Of a stretch of 64,000 bases of DNA, positions 25,777 to 32,441 are shown piece after piece; within the stretch, counting starts at the first letter, position 1; each line of letters begins with the position of its first letter. The position numbers and the translations under genes were made by a program. This DNA is from Parcubacteria bacterium C7867-001 (lineage in GTDB: Bacteria; Patescibacteria; Paceibacteria; UBA9973; UBA2103): the NCBI GenBank assembly GCA_001189095.1, contig LFCK01000001.1:124001-188000 (forward strand), in the 5' to 3' direction. The notes under the pieces are model-generated. The model searched no databases, had not been told where the DNA came from, and saw only the letters and a list, made by a program, of their open reading frames with translations.

Positions 25777-26004
25777 TTACTCGGTGTCGGGCTCTTCCGA
25801 AGCGGCACCTTCCTGAAGTTGCACCAGCAGCGAATAGCACTGCAGGGCATCAATCAGGCCGTCCGACTCGGCTTTAACCGTCACGAGCGCGATTTCCACC
25901 GCCTTTGCGTCATTGCGTTCCAGAGCGTCTTTCAGCTCCGTGGGGCATTTGTCGCCCCCAAACGCGATGAGGCATCGAGCAATGAAGTCCTTAGAGAAAG
26001 CCAT
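25777..26004 (-). CDS. Small acidic protein, unknown
   Basis: About 75 residues from MAFSKDFIARC (26004), helical, ending in acidic EEPDTE. SD AAGGGGGG. Promoter TTGACA (26074-26079), 17 bases, TACTAT (26051-26056). Own terminator. The longer frame to 26313 runs antisense into pth and is rejected. Function unknown. Confidence 0.6.
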   Translation of the reverse strand: MAFSKDFIARCLIAFGGDKCPTELKDALERNDAKAVEIALVTVKAESDGLIDALQCYSLLVQLQEGAASEEPDTE

Positions 26005-26050
26005 GAGGCCCCCCTTAGCTGCACCGGAGGAATGTACCGGCCTACCTACC

Positions 26051-26079
26051 ATAGTACGCCATATATGACGTATTGTCAA
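26051..26079 (-). promoter_or_regulatory. Promoter of the 75-residue protein gene
   Basis: TTGACA, 17-base spacer, TACTAT. It is divergent from the pth promoter. Confidence 0.75.
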
Positions 26080-26113
26080 GTATGAAGGGCGCCGCGTGCT
26101 ACACTCGGGACTA

Positions 26114-26713
26114 ATGGCATTTGTGATCGTCGGACTCGGGAATCCCGGCAAGGAATATGACAAGACCCGCCACAACGCGGGTCGCATGGCAGTCGAACTT
26201 CTCGCGAAGCAGGAAGATTTCGATGATTTTGAATTTAATAAAAAAGCGAACGCGCTGGTGACCGACGGAACTATCGACGGCGAGAAAGTCACACTCGTAC
26301 TTCCCGAGACCATGATGAATCTTTCAGGGAAATCTATTCCGGCCTACGTAAAAAGCGTGAAGGCTGCAAAAAATATGCTCGTGCTCCAAGACGAGCTCGA
26401 TTTGCCGCTCGGTACCTTGAAAATGGTGTTCGGGAGGAATTCCGGTGGGCACAAAGGCATCGAAAGCATCATGCGCGCTTTGAAAACCAAGGAATTCGCG
26501 CGCATTCGCGTCGGCATTTCAGGAGAAGGGAAAAAGCATCAAGCAAAAAAGCCGAATGGTGACGAGAAAGTAATTAAGCACGTCATTGGGAAATTCAAGC
26601 CGACAGAAGAAGCGGTTCTTAAGAAAAGCCTCAAGAAGGCGGTGCTTGCTGCGCGCACGTTTGTTACCGATGGTTGTGAACAGGCGACGATGGTCGCTAA
26701 TACCCGCTCCTAA
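26114..26713 (+). CDS. pth: Peptidyl-tRNA hydrolase
   Basis: About 199 residues from MAFVIVGLGNPG (26114). The catalytic His is in TRHNAGRM, with the family motifs LGNPGKEY, MNLSG and GGHKGIESI. Releases peptides from stalled peptidyl-tRNA. TACACT lies 8 bases before the ATG, no SD, consistent with a leaderless mRNA. Confidence 0.95.
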   Translation: MAFVIVGLGNPGKEYDKTRHNAGRMAVELLAKQEDFDDFEFNKKANALVTDGTIDGEKVTLVLPETMMNLSGKSIPAYVKSVKAAKNMLVLQDELDLPLGTLKMVFGRNSGGHKGIESIMRALKTKEFARIRVGISGEGKKHQAKKPNGDEKVIKHVIGKFKPTEEAVLKKSLKKAVLAARTFVTDGCEQATMVANTRS

Positions 26714-26757
26714 ACTTCCGTGCTAGGATGGCCGCTTGCATCGAATAGGAGGATGCA

Positions 26758-27105
26758 GTGAATGCTCAAGCCGCGGGTGTTACGCCCGCACAAACTGTCA
26801 GCTCCGACCGGACTCAACTGGCGGAAAAGCGGAAAATCGATCTTTGTAACGACCTCGTGACGCTTCATCGGCAATATCCGCCTTTGCGGACGCCGAGCGG
26901 CGACCCCATTCCGTGCTCTACGGTGATGAATTTCGCCGCCGAGCGCTTGCTCAAGTATGCGGGGGAGAGTGGCATGTTCATGCATCACTCTCAACACGAA
27001 TGGAAGCTCCTGCTCATCAAGATGGGCGCGGAACTCCGTTACGTCTTTTCGGCGCAATCCGAAGAAGACTTCAAGATGCGGTTTGCGGCCAGTAAGTGGT
27101 CGTGA
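26758..27105 (+). CDS. Unknown 115-residue protein
   Basis: Starts at GTG 26758 behind AGGAGG. Soluble; Ala/Thr-rich first 20 residues, then a mixed helical part with CNDLVTLHRQYPPL and ending EEDFKMRF. No motif recognised. Single-gene unit between pth and a terminator. Confidence 0.6.
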   Translation: MNAQAAGVTPAQTVSSDRTQLAEKRKIDLCNDLVTLHRQYPPLRTPSGDPIPCSTVMNFAAERLLKYAGESGMFMHHSQHEWKLLLIKMGAELRYVFSAQSEEDFKMRFAASKWS

Positions 27106-27118
27106 GCTAGTACAAAAC

Positions 27119-27147
27119 AACGCGCCGGACCTTTGGTCCGGCGCGTT
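27119..27147 (+). terminator. Terminator of the 115-residue protein gene
   Basis: Perfect 13-bp stem with loop TTT, followed by TTTTCCGTTT. Confidence 0.88.
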
Positions 27148-27188
27148 TTCCGTTTGCGAGAGCGGTATCCATCGGCGATACTCTACTG

Positions 27189-27959
27189 ATGAAAGATTTT
27201 CCTGACATTTTCCGCACGCGGTTCGATGACATCGTGTGCGAGTTTATTCTTCCAGCGCGTGAGTCGAAGAAAGTCATCATCCTCGCTGCAGGCGCTCCGG
27301 GGTATCCGGGCGGCAAAGACGACCTTATGCATTTCCTTTCGAAGAAAGGGTATTGGGTCTTCCTTCCGCGCTATCGCGGTACGTGGGAGAGTGATGGAAA
27401 ATTCCTTGAGTTCTCTCCACACGAAGATCTCCTCCATGTCATGGACAAGCTGTCGACGGGCGACTTCATCGATCTCTGGAGCGGAACCTCGCATCAGATA
27501 GAAAATCCCGAGTTCTATCTCATCGGCGGGAGTTTCGGTGGTGCGGCAGCCATTCTAGCCTCGCGCGATCCGCGTGTCGTTAAAGCGGCGACCATTTGCG
27601 GCGTTGTTGACTGGCGCGAGCAGGAAGAGCACAGCATCGAATCACTTGAGGTTATGAGCACCTATGTGCCAGCGGCCTTTGGCCAAGCATACCGAAATGG
27701 CCCTGATGTATGGAAGAAACTCGTGATCGGGGATTTCTATAACCCCGCATGGGAATCAGAAAGTATACTCGGTGTGAAGCTGCTCATGATGCACAACGAG
27801 GACGACCGCGTCGTTCCGATCGAAATCTCGAAGAAGTTCGCGGAGAATGTTGCCGCAACGTTCGTTTCTTTTAAGCAGGGAGGTCATCGCGCGCTTGGTG
27901 TGGTGCCTGAAGCGCGCTATTGGAATCGCATCGACAAATTTTTCCGCACCCCCCGCTAG
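27189..27959 (+). CDS. Alpha/beta hydrolase, S9/dienelactone-like
   Basis: About 256 residues. Nucleophile elbow IGGSFGGAAA (catalytic Ser), acid in HNEDDRVVP and catalytic His in GGHRALG. An oxyanion region AAGAPGYPGGK is near residue 36. Cytoplasmic, since no signal peptide is seen. Ester or peptide substrate unknown. Confidence 0.82.
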   Translation: MKDFPDIFRTRFDDIVCEFILPARESKKVIILAAGAPGYPGGKDDLMHFLSKKGYWVFLPRYRGTWESDGKFLEFSPHEDLLHVMDKLSTGDFIDLWSGTSHQIENPEFYLIGGSFGGAAAILASRDPRVVKAATICGVVDWREQEEHSIESLEVMSTYVPAAFGQAYRNGPDVWKKLVIGDFYNPAWESESILGVKLLMMHNEDDRVVPIEISKKFAENVAATFVSFKQGGHRALGVVPEARYWNRIDKFFRTPR

Positions 27960-27972
27960 AGCGAGGACATTC

Positions 27973-28114
27973 AAAACGAGGCATTGCGGGAGCGCTCGGA
28001 AATCAAGGAGGCGAGTAGCAAAAACGCACTGTGTGAGCAGTGCGAGTTTGCGTTTTTGCGTGAAGCGAGCCGACTATGATTTCCGTAGCGCGGAAGCAGG
28101 GTGCGTCTCGTTTT
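27973..28114. repeat. Large imperfect palindrome with nested hairpins
   Basis: Outer arms (27973-28005 and 28076-28114) are imperfectly complementary and both contain CGGAAATCA/TGATTTCCG and AAAACGAG/CTCGTTTT. Inside, GCAAAAACGCA (28018-28028) pairs with TGCGTTTTTGC (28049-28059), and a shorter stem CGCACTG/CAGTGCG is nested within. It lies between convergent hydrolase and rpsA genes, so it could end both transcripts; its size and layering also fit a palindromic miniature element. Confidence 0.5.
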
Positions 28115-28131
28115 TAATGTCCGAGCGGTCT

Positions 28132-29250
28132 CTACTTCTTTCCTGCGAAGGCGAGCGTCATGCGCTGGTCCTTTGGCTCGAAGAGCTTGATGACGAACGG
28201 ATAGCTCTTGCCGAGTTCGAGTGTCTCGCGGAGTTCCTGCGGACTTTCGAATTCCGACATGTGGACGAGTCCGGCAACACCTTCCTCGATGGATGCGAGT
28301 GCGCCATGCTTGTTGTACTTGATGACAACGCCCGTAACCTCCATGCCCTTCTTGTAGCGATCGTTTGCCGACTTCCAAGGGTTCTCTTTGAGCGCCTTGA
28401 TGGAGAGGGAGACTTTGCCTTCCTTTATCTCGATGACTTTGACCTTTACCGCGTCGCCCACCTTGAACATTGCGCGCGGGTCTTCAACGAGGCCCCAGTC
28501 GAGCTCAGAGATGTGCACGAGGCCTTCGAGGCCCTGTTCGAGCTTCACGAAGACGCCGAAGTCGACTGCGCCGGTGACTTCGCCGTTTACGACGTCACCA
28601 ACCTGATACTTATCGACGAGTGATGCCTTCTCAGTCTCTTCCTCATCGAGACGTTCAGAGAAGATGAGTTTTCCTTCCTTCGCGTCTGCGGTGATGATGC
28701 GGACCGGAAGCGTGGTGCCCACGAGCTTGCCGAGTTCAGAAAGGATTTTGTCCTTATCTCCTTCCGGCACGCGCGGATAATGATCCTTCGTAAGCTGAGA
28801 AGCAGGAAGGAAGCCCTTGATGCCCTGCCATGAAAGGATGAGGCCGCCCTTGTTCGCTTCTTCGACGGTGAGGTTGTAGATGGTCTGAGAAATGATTGCG
28901 GTTTCCGCTTCACCCCAGATAGCTGCCTGACGAGCTTCCTTGAGAGAGAGTTCGATGTAGCCATCGCGACCAGAAAGGTCAACGACCTTCGCCGTGATGG
29001 TGTCGCCCGGATTCGCCTTGCGAAGGACGTCCGCTGCGTTGAGGTATTCGCGGCCGTAAATGAGGCCGGTGCCGAACGGCGGAAGATCGACGTACACCTT
29101 GCCGCGGGTAAGTGCGATGATGGTGCCCTCGATCAAATCTCCCGAACGAGGCGGGGTAGCGATGCTTTCGATAAGACCGGCCATTGGGTGGCCTTCTTCG
29201 ACAACGACCGTCATGGGGATGGTCGGAGTCTTTTTCTCCTCGTGCTCCAT
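28132..29250 (-). CDS. rpsA: Ribosomal protein S1, four S1 domains
   Basis: About 372 residues from MEHEEKKTPTIP (29250). Four S1 OB-fold repeats begin near 40, 125, 215 and 305; repeats 3 and 4 are the most canonical (GAVDFGVFVKLEQGLEGLVHISEL, split here as GAVDFGVFVKLE and GLEGLVHISEL). Binds mRNA and helps its delivery to the 30S subunit. E. coli S1 has six domains, so this is a short form. No SD. Confidence 0.93.
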   Translation of the reverse strand: MEHEEKKTPTIPMTVVVEEGHPMAGLIESIATPPRSGDLIEGTIIALTRGKVYVDLPPFGTGLIYGREYLNAADVLRKANPGDTITAKVVDLSGRDGYIELSLKEARQAAIWGEAETAIISQTIYNLTVEEANKGGLILSWQGIKGFLPASQLTKDHYPRVPEGDKDKILSELGKLVGTTLPVRIITADAKEGKLIFSERLDEEETEKASLVDKYQVGDVVNGEVTGAVDFGVFVKLEQGLEGLVHISELDWGLVEDPRAMFKVGDAVKVKVIEIKEGKVSLSIKALKENPWKSANDRYKKGMEVTGVVIKYNKHGALASIEEGVAGLVHMSEFESPQELRETLELGKSYPFVIKLFEPKDQRMTLAFAGKK

Positions 29251-29350
29251 ATATATAAGACAGGCGGCCCTGCGCATCTCGGGGATTGAAGCTCTCGCCT
29301 CAAGGGTTATTCCGATAGCGTCTTACGCGGTCCCAGCCCGTAACGGGAGG
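29251..29350 (-). promoter_or_regulatory. rpsA leader and promoter region
   Basis: A TATAGT -10 near 29350 precedes a leader of about 95 bases with several short inverted repeats (such as CCCGTTACGGG). S1 often represses its own mRNA through its leader; that role here is inference. Confidence 0.4.
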
Positions 29351-29379
29351 ACTATAGCATTTAGAGCATGAAAAGCAAA

Positions 29380-29581
29380 ATCCCCCGACGCTAGGCGCCG
29401 GGGGATTCGTTTCTCTCTCTGAGTCCGCGTTTTTCTCTAAACAAGGGTCACCGTATTGCTACGGCGGTGTTCCTGAGTAGTACACGCGCACCTCCTAAGG
29501 GAGTAAAATTATCGGAAGGACTTTTTCTGCTAGCGGCGCCTACATCGCTGGCGTCGGGTCACTGCCTTCCGAACTGTGCCG
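29380..29581 (-). ncRNA. Candidate structured RNA of about 200 nt
   Basis: A promoter with TTGACA (29611-29616), 17 bases and TAGGGT (29588-29593, preceded by TGC) should start a transcript near 29581. It ends at a strong hairpin plus T-run (29381-29405). In between are a CGGAAGG/CCTTCCG hairpin, CTCC-CTTA-GGAG, and CCGTA-GCAA-TACGG with a GNRA loop. No long open frame. An AGGAGG before GTG at 29485 opens an 8-codon frame. It does not match 6S, SRP or RNase P consensus by eye. Confidence 0.5.
29381..29405 (-). terminator. Terminator of the candidate 200-nt RNA
   Basis: GC-rich stem with a short internal mismatch, followed by TTTTGCTTTT on the minus strand. Confidence 0.85.
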
Positions 29582-29587
29582 TTGGCT

Positions 29588-29616
29588 ACCCTAGCATGAC
29601 ATATAAAAACTGTCAA
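29588..29616 (-). promoter_or_regulatory. Promoter of the candidate 200-nt RNA
   Basis: TTGACA, 17-base spacer, extended -10 TGC-TAGGGT. Confidence 0.65.
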
Positions 29617-29636
29617 GCACGCGGGGGTAAAAAAGA

Positions 29637-29665
29637 AAGCGCGCTAGGCAGAGCCTAGCGCGCTT
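29637..29665 (-). terminator. Terminator of the 345-residue protein gene
   Basis: Perfect 13-bp stem with loop AGA, followed by TTCTTTTTTACC on the minus strand. Confidence 0.88.
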
Positions 29666-29691
29666 GGTACGAGAGGGTCTCGAAGCCGATC

Positions 29692-30729
29692 TTAGAAGAT
29701 CAGCTGCTTCGAGTTCATGACGCGGTCGACGACTTCTTGTTCGATTGGGAAATCGCCGTATTGGACGATGATTGCCGTCGCGGAGCCGTGCCGAGTGACC
29801 ACGATGGGGTCCCAGCCGGACTCGCGTTCGATGCGCCGGCGTTCCCGCTCGGCGTGTGCATCGGCTTTCATCTTGTCGTAGGCGCCCTTGCGGGTGTCGA
29901 GGAACGCGCGGATCGGATCGTCGATGAGGCGAATAGCACCGCCGACCACGTAGGTCGTGAGCTTGAATTTCGCCTCATGCGCTTTGAGCAGATTGGTTTG
30001 GGCGTCTTCCGGCGCTTCGGGGAGTTCGATTTTCATCGAGACGCTCATGCCTGTCGGTTCGACGAGATTCGGCCAGAGCGCTTTTGCGCGCGCGTCCGGA
30101 TCTTTCGGCATACGCCGCTTCAGGAGTTCGTATTCGAACTTCTTCGCAACGTCTGGTCGCTGGGTCTCGCCGTCGAAGTTCATCGAGTTGACGATTCCGC
30201 CAACAAGGCCGCCGACGACAATTGCCAAAATGACGCAGTCGATGACGGTCCAGATCATGAACCAGTGTGCGAGATAGTGGGTCAGAAAGATACCCACAGC
30301 GACGCCTGCGGCGGCGCCGATGAGACCGGCGATGGCCGCATGGTTCTCCATGGCGTCTTTCGCGTCGTCGACGACTTGGTCGAGAAGCGCGGTATCCGCT
30401 CTCACAGCGCTGTGTTCGTTGGGTTCGAACCGGAAGAGGCCGGCCGCTTTGGTGATGGCGTCCCATGAGGTGGTCGGAACCACGGTCAGGTAGGAAACGC
30501 CAGCGGTTTCGAGCTTTTGTTTGATCGCCGCTTCATCCGCCTGATAGGCCCGAAGGGCCTGTCGGTGGGTTTCAGTGGCGCGCTCGACGACGGCACCGTC
30601 ATAGACTTTGATGCCGGCGATGCGCCTGTGCGCGTTGGCCGTGTCGACGAAGGGTGTCGGGTCAGCAATCTGCTTTTCGACAGCTTTTCCGACCGCCTCG
30701 TTGATATACGCGAGATTTGTGCTCGCCAT
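29692..30729 (-). CDS. Unknown 345-residue protein with a membrane hairpin
   Basis: From MASTNLAYINEA (30729). A helical N-terminal part of about 130 residues, two adjacent membrane helices (about 132-150 and 155-180, GLIGAAAGVAVGIFL and VIDCVILAIVVGGLVGG), then a charged cytoplasmic part with a highly basic helix (HAERERRRIERE). SD AAGGAG. Promoter TTGACA-16-TACTAT at 30782-30809. Function unknown. Confidence 0.65.
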   Translation of the reverse strand: MASTNLAYINEAVGKAVEKQIADPTPFVDTANAHRRIAGIKVYDGAVVERATETHRQALRAYQADEAAIKQKLETAGVSYLTVVPTTSWDAITKAAGLFRFEPNEHSAVRADTALLDQVVDDAKDAMENHAAIAGLIGAAAGVAVGIFLTHYLAHWFMIWTVIDCVILAIVVGGLVGGIVNSMNFDGETQRPDVAKKFEYELLKRRMPKDPDARAKALWPNLVEPTGMSVSMKIELPEAPEDAQTNLLKAHEAKFKLTTYVVGGAIRLIDDPIRAFLDTRKGAYDKMKADAHAERERRRIERESGWDPIVVTRHGSATAIIVQYGDFPIEQEVVDRVMNSKQLIF

Positions 30730-30781
30730 GATTACTCTCCTTAAAAGAGCGCGCAGGGACGAATTCCCCACGATGGAGTGA

Positions 30782-30809
30782 ATAGTATGTAAAATACGGT
30801 TTATGTCAA
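30782..30809 (-). promoter_or_regulatory. Promoter of the 345-residue protein gene
   Basis: TTGACA, 16-base spacer, TACTAT. Confidence 0.75.
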
Positions 30810-30813
30810 ATTG

Positions 30814-30840
30814 AAACCCCGGCGCAAAGCGCCGGGGTTT
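30814..30840 (-). terminator. Terminator of the Gly-rich peptide gene
   Basis: Perfect 12-bp stem with loop AAA. It abuts the next promoter on the same strand, insulating the two units. Confidence 0.82.
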
Positions 30841-30921
30841 GGAGGATAAGAAGGGGTGATGAAAATGCTTCCAAACAGCCTCCTTTCATCAGTCGCGAGC
30901 GGAACGTTCGCGAGGCGAGAG

Positions 30922-31122
30922 TTAGATCGTCTCGTCGCTCACCGTGCCGGGCCACGTCTCGATGGTGATCCCATCGTCGCCGATGCTGCCGCCGTCAGGC
31001 CAGCAACCACCGCCACCACCGTCGCCGAGATGGCCATGGCCGTCCGAGACGCCCCAGCCTTCGATCGTCGTCTCCGGCTTCTTGAAAGCCGGTCGCACCC
31101 GCACCCGTTTTTGAATGAGCAT
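30922..31122 (-). CDS. Small Gly-rich peptide, unknown
   Basis: 66 residues: a basic start (MLIQKRVRVRPAFKK), then a Gly/Asp-rich core with a single Cys (HLGDGGGGGCWPDGGSIGDD) and an acidic end. SD AAAGGGAG. The basic leader and Gly-rich core resemble a modified-peptide precursor, but no modifying enzyme or exporter is adjacent. A + strand frame over the same bases has no SD and is not preferred. Confidence 0.5.
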   Translation of the reverse strand: MLIQKRVRVRPAFKKPETTIEGWGVSDGHGHLGDGGGGGCWPDGGSIGDDGITIETWPGTVSDETI

Positions 31123-31200
31123 GACTCACTCCCTTTATTTGAATCAGGACAGTCCCGATTCGCCTGACTTTGACGATAGCACGCATATGTAAATAAAAAA

Positions 31201-31219
31201 GCCCGAGCAGTGCTCGGGC
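31201..31219 (-). terminator. Terminator of a small transcript
   Basis: 7-9 bp GC stem followed by TTTTTT on the minus strand. No annotated gene of normal size precedes it; the mini-ORF at 31283 does. Confidence 0.75.
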
Positions 31220-31224
31220 CGTGG

Positions 31225-31250
31225 GGAGGGGCGGTGATAGCCGCCCCTCC
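31225..31250 (-). other. Hairpin upstream of the small-transcript terminator
   Basis: Perfect 10-bp stem (GGAGGGGCGG/CCGCCCCTCC) with a 6-base loop, just before the terminator. Confidence 0.5.
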
Positions 31251-31282
31251 TTCGCCGTAGCGATCCTTTATTCACCTGGGAT

Positions 31283-31318
31283 CTAGGCGACGACGTGACC
31301 GTCCGATTGTTTGCGCAT
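31283..31318 (-). CDS. Candidate 11-residue mini-ORF
   Basis: ATG at 31318 encodes MRKQSDGHVVA then TAG, with GGGAG at SD distance. Two hairpins and a strong terminator follow, suggesting a short discrete transcript. No convincing promoter was found. The rest of 31253-31465 shows nothing else. Confidence 0.25.
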   Translation of the reverse strand: MRKQSDGHVVA

Positions 31319-31465
31319 ATGCAACTCCCGTGGCACACGATTGATATCCGGACCTATTGGGTTTATCTGACCCAGTTCGCGGATTAAGGGAGAATAGCAT
31401 TCGAATACAGAGCCACAAGGTCACGCCCTGTATAACATTTGCATGCGGCGCCCTTCATTTTTTGC

Positions 31466-31471
31466 TACAAT
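31466..31471 (+). promoter_or_regulatory. -10 box for a leaderless mRNA
   Basis: TACAAT ends 6 bases before the ATG at 31478, so transcription should start at or next to the start codon. Confidence 0.6.
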
Positions 31472-31477
31472 TCATGA

Positions 31478-32119
31478 ATGGTCATCACCCATCACGGCGG
31501 TCAGTGTTTCAAGGTTACCTTCGGCGACATCACCGTCGTCTTCGACCCCGTCAGCAAGAGCGGGACGCTCCCCGCGGTACGTTTTGGCGCGGACATCGCG
31601 CTCGTTTCGAGGAATCATCCAGACATGAATGGTGTCGAAGAAGTTACCTTCGGTAACAAGGAACCATTTGCTATTACCGGACCCGGTGAATACGAGTTCG
31701 GCGGCGTGACCGTGCAAGGCTTCCTCACCAAAAGCGAATACGGACTTAAGAAAGGAGAAGCGAACGCAATAAATACCGTCTACGCAGTGAAGCTTGAGAA
31801 CATGACGCTTGTGCATTTGGGTGCACTCGCCGAGCCGAATCTTTCAGTCGAGGCGCGCGAAGCAATCGACGACATCGACGTGCTTTTCGTACCGGTCGGT
31901 GCCGATGGCGTGCTCGATGCCGCAGCCGCAAGCAAGATAGCGACCACACTCGAGCCGCACATCATAATCCCGATGCACTGGAGTGGCATGGGCGCCCCTA
32001 AATCGCTCGATGCCTTTATAAAGGAGGAGGGCGGCTCTTCAGAAAAGACCGATAAGCTCACCCTGAAAAAGAAGGATGCAGCAGAGAAGGACGGTGCTAT
32101 CATAGTCATAACGCCCTAA
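31478..32119 (+). CDS. Metallo-beta-lactamase-fold protein with altered metal motif
   Basis: About 213 residues. Resembles the UPF0173/YtkL-type MBL proteins: GQCFKVTFGDITVVFDP, GPGEYEFGGVTV, VDVLFVPVGADGVLDA and IIPMHWSG. The usual HxHxDH is replaced by SRNHPDMNG, keeping one His and the Asp. Activity is therefore doubtful. Leaderless start. Probably an operon with the next gene and gyrA, which follow within 6 and 3 bases. Confidence 0.75.
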   Translation: MVITHHGGQCFKVTFGDITVVFDPVSKSGTLPAVRFGADIALVSRNHPDMNGVEEVTFGNKEPFAITGPGEYEFGGVTVQGFLTKSEYGLKKGEANAINTVYAVKLENMTLVHLGALAEPNLSVEAREAIDDIDVLFVPVGADGVLDAAAASKIATTLEPHIIIPMHWSGMGAPKSLDAFIKEEGGSSEKTDKLTLKKKDAAEKDGAIIVITP

Positions 32120-32124
32120 CGCTT

Positions 32125-32439
32125 ATGAAAGACCTCGTCGAACGCCTCCGCGCAAAGCCTGAGCACATCCGCCGCCGCATCACGCTCGGAACGAGTGTCG
32201 GCGTCACCGGCGTTGTCGCCATTGCGTGGCTCATCGCGTTGGTCACTTCAAGTCCGCTCCTGCTTCCGACTACTTCCGTAAATCTTGCAAACACCGGCCC
32301 GCAATTCCCGAATCTCCTCGGCGGAGCAGCCGCTGCGTTTGGTTCGCCTGAAGCGAACTCACTCACAATTGAAGATGGGGCTGCTTCTTCGACGCTCGAT
32401 AGGAGCGAAACTGATACTCGCACCGTCATTCCGTTTTAA
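32125..32439 (+). CDS. Small single-pass membrane protein, unknown
   Basis: About 104 residues. A basic N-terminus (LVERLRAKPEHIRRR), one membrane helix (about 20-43) and a Ser/Thr/Ala-rich outer tail with few charges. It lies 2 bases before gyrA and 5 after the MBL gene. No family recognised. Confidence 0.65.
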   Translation: MKDLVERLRAKPEHIRRRITLGTSVGVTGVVAIAWLIALVTSSPLLLPTTSVNLANTGPQFPNLLGGAAAAFGSPEANSLTIEDGAASSTLDRSETDTRTVIPF

Positions 32440-32441
32440 TC

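Noticed and set aside
29380..29581. SRP RNA, because of CGGAAGGCAG
   Set aside because: The flanking bases do not match the conserved GGAA-capped helix with AGCAG on its 3' side, and that hairpin pairs with a distant CCTTCCG instead.
30856..31167. 103-codon + strand frame over the Gly-rich peptide gene
   Set aside because: No SD, whereas the minus-strand frame has AAAGGGAG and a terminator in the right place.
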